A stretch of DNA of 25,956 nucleotides, taken from contig DBYF01000010.1 of the NCBI GenBank assembly GCA_002310155.1, positions 12,449 to 38,404 of the forward strand, given 5' to 3'. Position 1 is the stretch's first letter. Every line of letters begins with the position of its first letter. Under the pieces are notes generated by a model. It saw only the letters and a list, made by a program, of their open reading frames with translations. It searched no databases and was not told where the DNA came from. Origin of the DNA: Mageeibacillus sp. UBA1193 (lineage in GTDB: Bacteria > Bacillota > Clostridia > Saccharofermentanales > Saccharofermentanaceae). Of this stretch, positions 24,202-25,956 are shown in pieces. The position numbers and the translations under genes are program-made.

Positions 24202-25458
24202 TCAGGAAAGTGTAATTGTCAGATCACTGTCATCGACCAGCTCGGCAGCTGCTGTTTTTCCATCGGCTTCGATCTCGTATTCGCCCTTAAAAGCACTTAC
24301 GGTCACGTAACCTTCCGCGTCCGTAACGGCCTTTTCATCGGTCCACCATTCTTCACGGATCAGTTTCTTGAGAGTGTAATAGGAGGGTTTCTTGGTGTCA
24401 TCGAGACGGAGGAATCCGCTCGGCGCCTTGAGCCATGCACCGTCTTTATAGTCCCAGCTTGTGATTGCTTCCACCTGAGGATGCGAGAACAGGATCCTGT
24501 ACATCTCTTCGACCTCTCTGGCCTGTCTCTCTTCACCTTCCGGTGTGCTCGGCCAGGACTCGACCTGCCAGTCATTAAGGTCCTCGATATATGCCGGCAT
24601 GATCTCACCGGAGATCAGTGTGTTCTCGGTAAAATGGATCGGCAGACCGAATCTCTCGTAGCGGCTGAGGATCTCCTCGAGTTTTTCCCTGCCCCAGTAT
24701 CCCTGATGCTGATGGGACTGGATGCCGATCGCGCTGATCGGAACACCGGCATCGAGGCATTCCTCGATGAGATGCTCATATTTCTCACTCGTATTAAAGT
24801 CATTAAGCAGAAGGACCGCATCCGGGTTCATCGCATGGGCTTCATCGAATACCGCTTTAACGAGCGGTACTCTGCCCTTTTCCTTACAGATCCTCGTGAT
24901 CGCGTTATCGTACTTATCGAAGACCGGCATGATGACGACTTCGTTAATGACATCCCACATGTCGATGACGCCCTTAAATCCGCTCACCTCACGGTCGATA
25001 CGGGCAAGCTGCTTTTCGAAGATCGTCTTGTTATCGTACTTCAGAAGCCACGGTGCGCACACAGTGTGCCAACAGAGCGGATGTCCCTTGATCTTTACAT
25101 TCTGACTCTGAAGATACTTGGCCATCTTCATGCTCAGATCCGTCATCGGCTTTCCTTCTTCCGGCTCGAAGTTTCCCCAGTAGAAAGGCAGTGTAGCGTA
25201 GTTAAAGATCTCCAGCCAGCTGTCTGTGACCTTCTTGAGCTGTTCCACAGACGGGAGCTGGAATCCGGGGATATTGGCGAACTTCTTGCTCATCTCCTCA
25301 TCCTGGCTCATGATGTAGGGCATGAAAACAAAGCCGCCACATCCGAACAGGAATTTGTGGTTCGTCTGCTTGACGGATATTTCTTTATTGGCGACAGCGT
25401 TTCCCTGTGCATCAACGATTCTGATCTTCTTGCTTACTTTTCTATGAGAATAATCCAT
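24202..25458 (-). CDS. Cytosolic GH10 endo-1,4-beta-xylanase
   Basis: The 418-aa protein is a glycoside hydrolase family 10 enzyme. The acid/base Glu173 is in WDVINEV and the nucleophile Glu278 in IHFTENT. Substrate-site landmarks GHPLCWH (125-131), GIQSHQHQ (245-252) and TSWDYKDGAW (333-342) are all present. GH10 enzymes cut beta-1,4 xylan backbones with retention. Residues 1-35 form a short beta-rich lead-in, and residues about 375-418 are a small extra beta domain. There is no signal peptide, so the enzyme should act inside the cell on imported xylo-oligosaccharides. CGGAGG lies 8 bases before the ATG. The AraC gene ends 78 bases upstream; regulation by it is likely but inferred. Confidence 0.95.
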   Translation of the reverse strand: MDYSHRKVSKKIRIVDAQGNAVANKEISVKQTNHKFLFGCGGFVFMPYIMSQDEEMSKKFANIPGFQLPSVEQLKKVTDSWLEIFNYATLPFYWGNFEPEEGKPMTDLSMKMAKYLQSQNVKIKGHPLCWHTVCAPWLLKYDNKTIFEKQLARIDREVSGFKGVIDMWDVINEVVIMPVFDKYDNAITRICKEKGRVPLVKAVFDEAHAMNPDAVLLLNDFNTSEKYEHLIEECLDAGVPISAIGIQSHQHQGYWGREKLEEILSRYERFGLPIHFTENTLISGEIMPAYIEDLNDWQVESWPSTPEGEERQAREVEEMYRILFSHPQVEAITSWDYKDGAWLKAPSGFLRLDDTKKPSYYTLKKLIREEWWTDEKAVTDAEGYVTVSAFKGEYEIEADGKTAAAELVDDSDLTITLS

Positions 25459-25486
25459 TTCTAACCTCCGAGGTTTTTACTTCACA

Positions 25487-25512
25487 AGTGCTTTTTGCAT
25501 CGAAAAAGCACT
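25487..25512. repeat. Head-to-head pair of the AAAAGCACT motif before the xylanase gene
   Basis: AGTGCTTTTT and AAAAAGCACT form a perfect 10-bp inverted repeat with a 6-base loop (GCATCG), in the 78-base gap between the AraC and xylanase genes. No T tract follows on the minus strand. It would be a stable transcript hairpin just before the xylanase ribosome site. Confidence 0.85.
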
Positions 25513-25536
25513 ATTCCTATTTTCTATCAAAATCTC

Positions 25537-25956
25537 TTATTTGTCTCGTTTTTCGGAAGATCCGGAATCCAGAAAAAGATTTCTGTATTCACTCGGGGAC
25601 ATGCCCTTCTCTTCGAAGAATACCCGGTTGAAACTCGAGATGCTGTGGAATCCGGAGAGCATCGCGACCTGTGTCAGGGACATATCCTTCTCGAGGAGAA
25701 GTTCGATCGCTTTTTCAAGACGGATCGTATTGAGCCACTTGCTGTAGTTCATGCCGGTGACGTTCTTGAAGATCCTGGAGAAATAGTCCTTGCTGATACC
25801 GGCCTTATCCGCCATCGTCTGCTGGGACAGATCCTCCGAAGTAAGATTGCTCTTGATGTAATCCGTCACCATGATCATGCGCTGCATCACATCATCATTA
25901 AACGCGTTTCTGGTTCCGACACTCAGCTCCGAAGCGAACTCGGCTCTGTGCTCATC
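25537..25956 (-). CDS. AraC-family transcriptional regulator (carboxy-terminal part)
   Basis: The frame is open to the right edge, so about 139 carboxy-terminal residues are visible and the amino-terminal sensing or receiver domain is outside. The AraC DNA-binding domain is complete: the first helix-turn-helix is near TMADKAGISKDYFSRIFK, and the second is near SLTQVAMLSGFHSISSFNRV, followed by the signature FEEKGMSPSEYR. An apparent GTG start at 25888-25890 is internal, because coding continues upstream as NAFNDD and before. It points into the xylanase cluster and probably activates it in response to a xylan-derived sugar; this is inference. A response-regulator architecture is equally possible. 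Confidence 0.93.
   Translation of the reverse strand, partial: DEHRAEFASELSVGTRNAFNDDVMQRMIMVTDYIKSNLTSEDLSQQTMADKAGISKDYFSRIFKNVTGMNYSKWLNTIRLEKAIELLLEKDMSLTQVAMLSGFHSISSFNRVFFEEKGMSPSEYRNLFLDSGSSEKRDK

Larger units (their letters stand above)
945..25512. repeat. Dispersed AAAAGCAC(T) motif, 18 copies
   Basis: The octamer AAAAGCAC or its complement starts near 946, 1576, 1920, 3569, 5706, 9604, 10394, 12136, 14387, 16038, 16368, 18037, 21906, 22981, 22991, 24289, 25488 and 25504. Fourteen copies extend to AAAAGCACT. Ten point along the plus strand and eight along the minus. Eleven are inside genes, in all three reading frames, and seven lie in gaps between genes. The count is by eye and may miss a copy. 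Confidence 0.8.

Noticed and set aside
24481..25464. Long open frame on the plus strand opposite the xylanase
   Set aside because: It lies wholly antisense to a clear GH10 gene, has no ribosome site or recognisable domain, and reflects codon bias of the opposite strand.
1..25956. Mobile element, CRISPR, tRNA or rRNA
   Set aside because: I found no transposase, integrase, phage gene, regular direct-repeat array, tRNA cloverleaf or rRNA-like stretch. The dispersed 9-mer has no flanking duplications, so it is not an insertion sequence.

Overview
The window looks like a chromosomal segment of a gut- or rumen-type Clostridia (Lachnospiraceae/Oscillospiraceae-like Firmicute). The evidence is strong GGAGG ribosome binding sites before almost every gene, a Gram-positive YolD/Y-family polymerase pair, large secreted beta-helix proteins, a cytosolic GH10 xylanase and ferredoxin-fused aldo/keto reductases. 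I see no transposase, integrase, CRISPR array, tRNA or rRNA. No gene-free stretch exceeds 300 bases; the longest is about 240.

Layout. Positions 1-4265 hold a minus-strand cluster: a small unknown protein, a membrane hybrid histidine kinase, a DUF4259 protein and a partial unknown gene. A terminator, a multi-spanning membrane protein (4357-5331) and another terminator follow. Positions 5519-8774 hold a 1001-aa secreted beta-helix protein with a 41-aa peptide gene just behind it. Positions 8825-10977 hold a lipoprotein, a GNAT acetyltransferase and a cyclase-family hydrolase. Positions 11218-14288 hold a second, 989-aa, secreted beta-helix protein. The two large secreted proteins share a roughly 300-aa module, carboxy-terminal in one and amino-terminal in the other.

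Positions 14406-16377 are a likely SOS-controlled UV-repair pair (Y-family polymerase plus YolD-like protein) with a good promoter and a near-consensus LexA box. A Nudix hydrolase and a TetR-type regulator are divergently transcribed (16452-17782), followed by a zinc-ribbon membrane protein and a GAF-like plus GGDEF signalling protein. From 19935 to the right edge is a minus-strand sugar-metabolism cluster: AraC regulator, cytosolic GH10 xylanase, ferredoxin-type aldo/keto reductase, NAD-dependent epimerase, a second aldo/keto reductase and a Gfo/Idh/MocA oxidoreductase. This fits intracellular breakdown of imported xylo-oligosaccharides and processing of the released sugars.

The most unusual signal is not a gene. 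The octamer AAAAGCAC (usually as the 9-mer AAAAGCACT) occurs at least 18 times on the two strands, where under one is expected by chance. It appears in every reading frame inside genes and in intergenic gaps, twice as head-to-head inverted pairs. This is the behaviour of a genome-wide signal such as a DNA-uptake sequence or another dispersed recognition motif.
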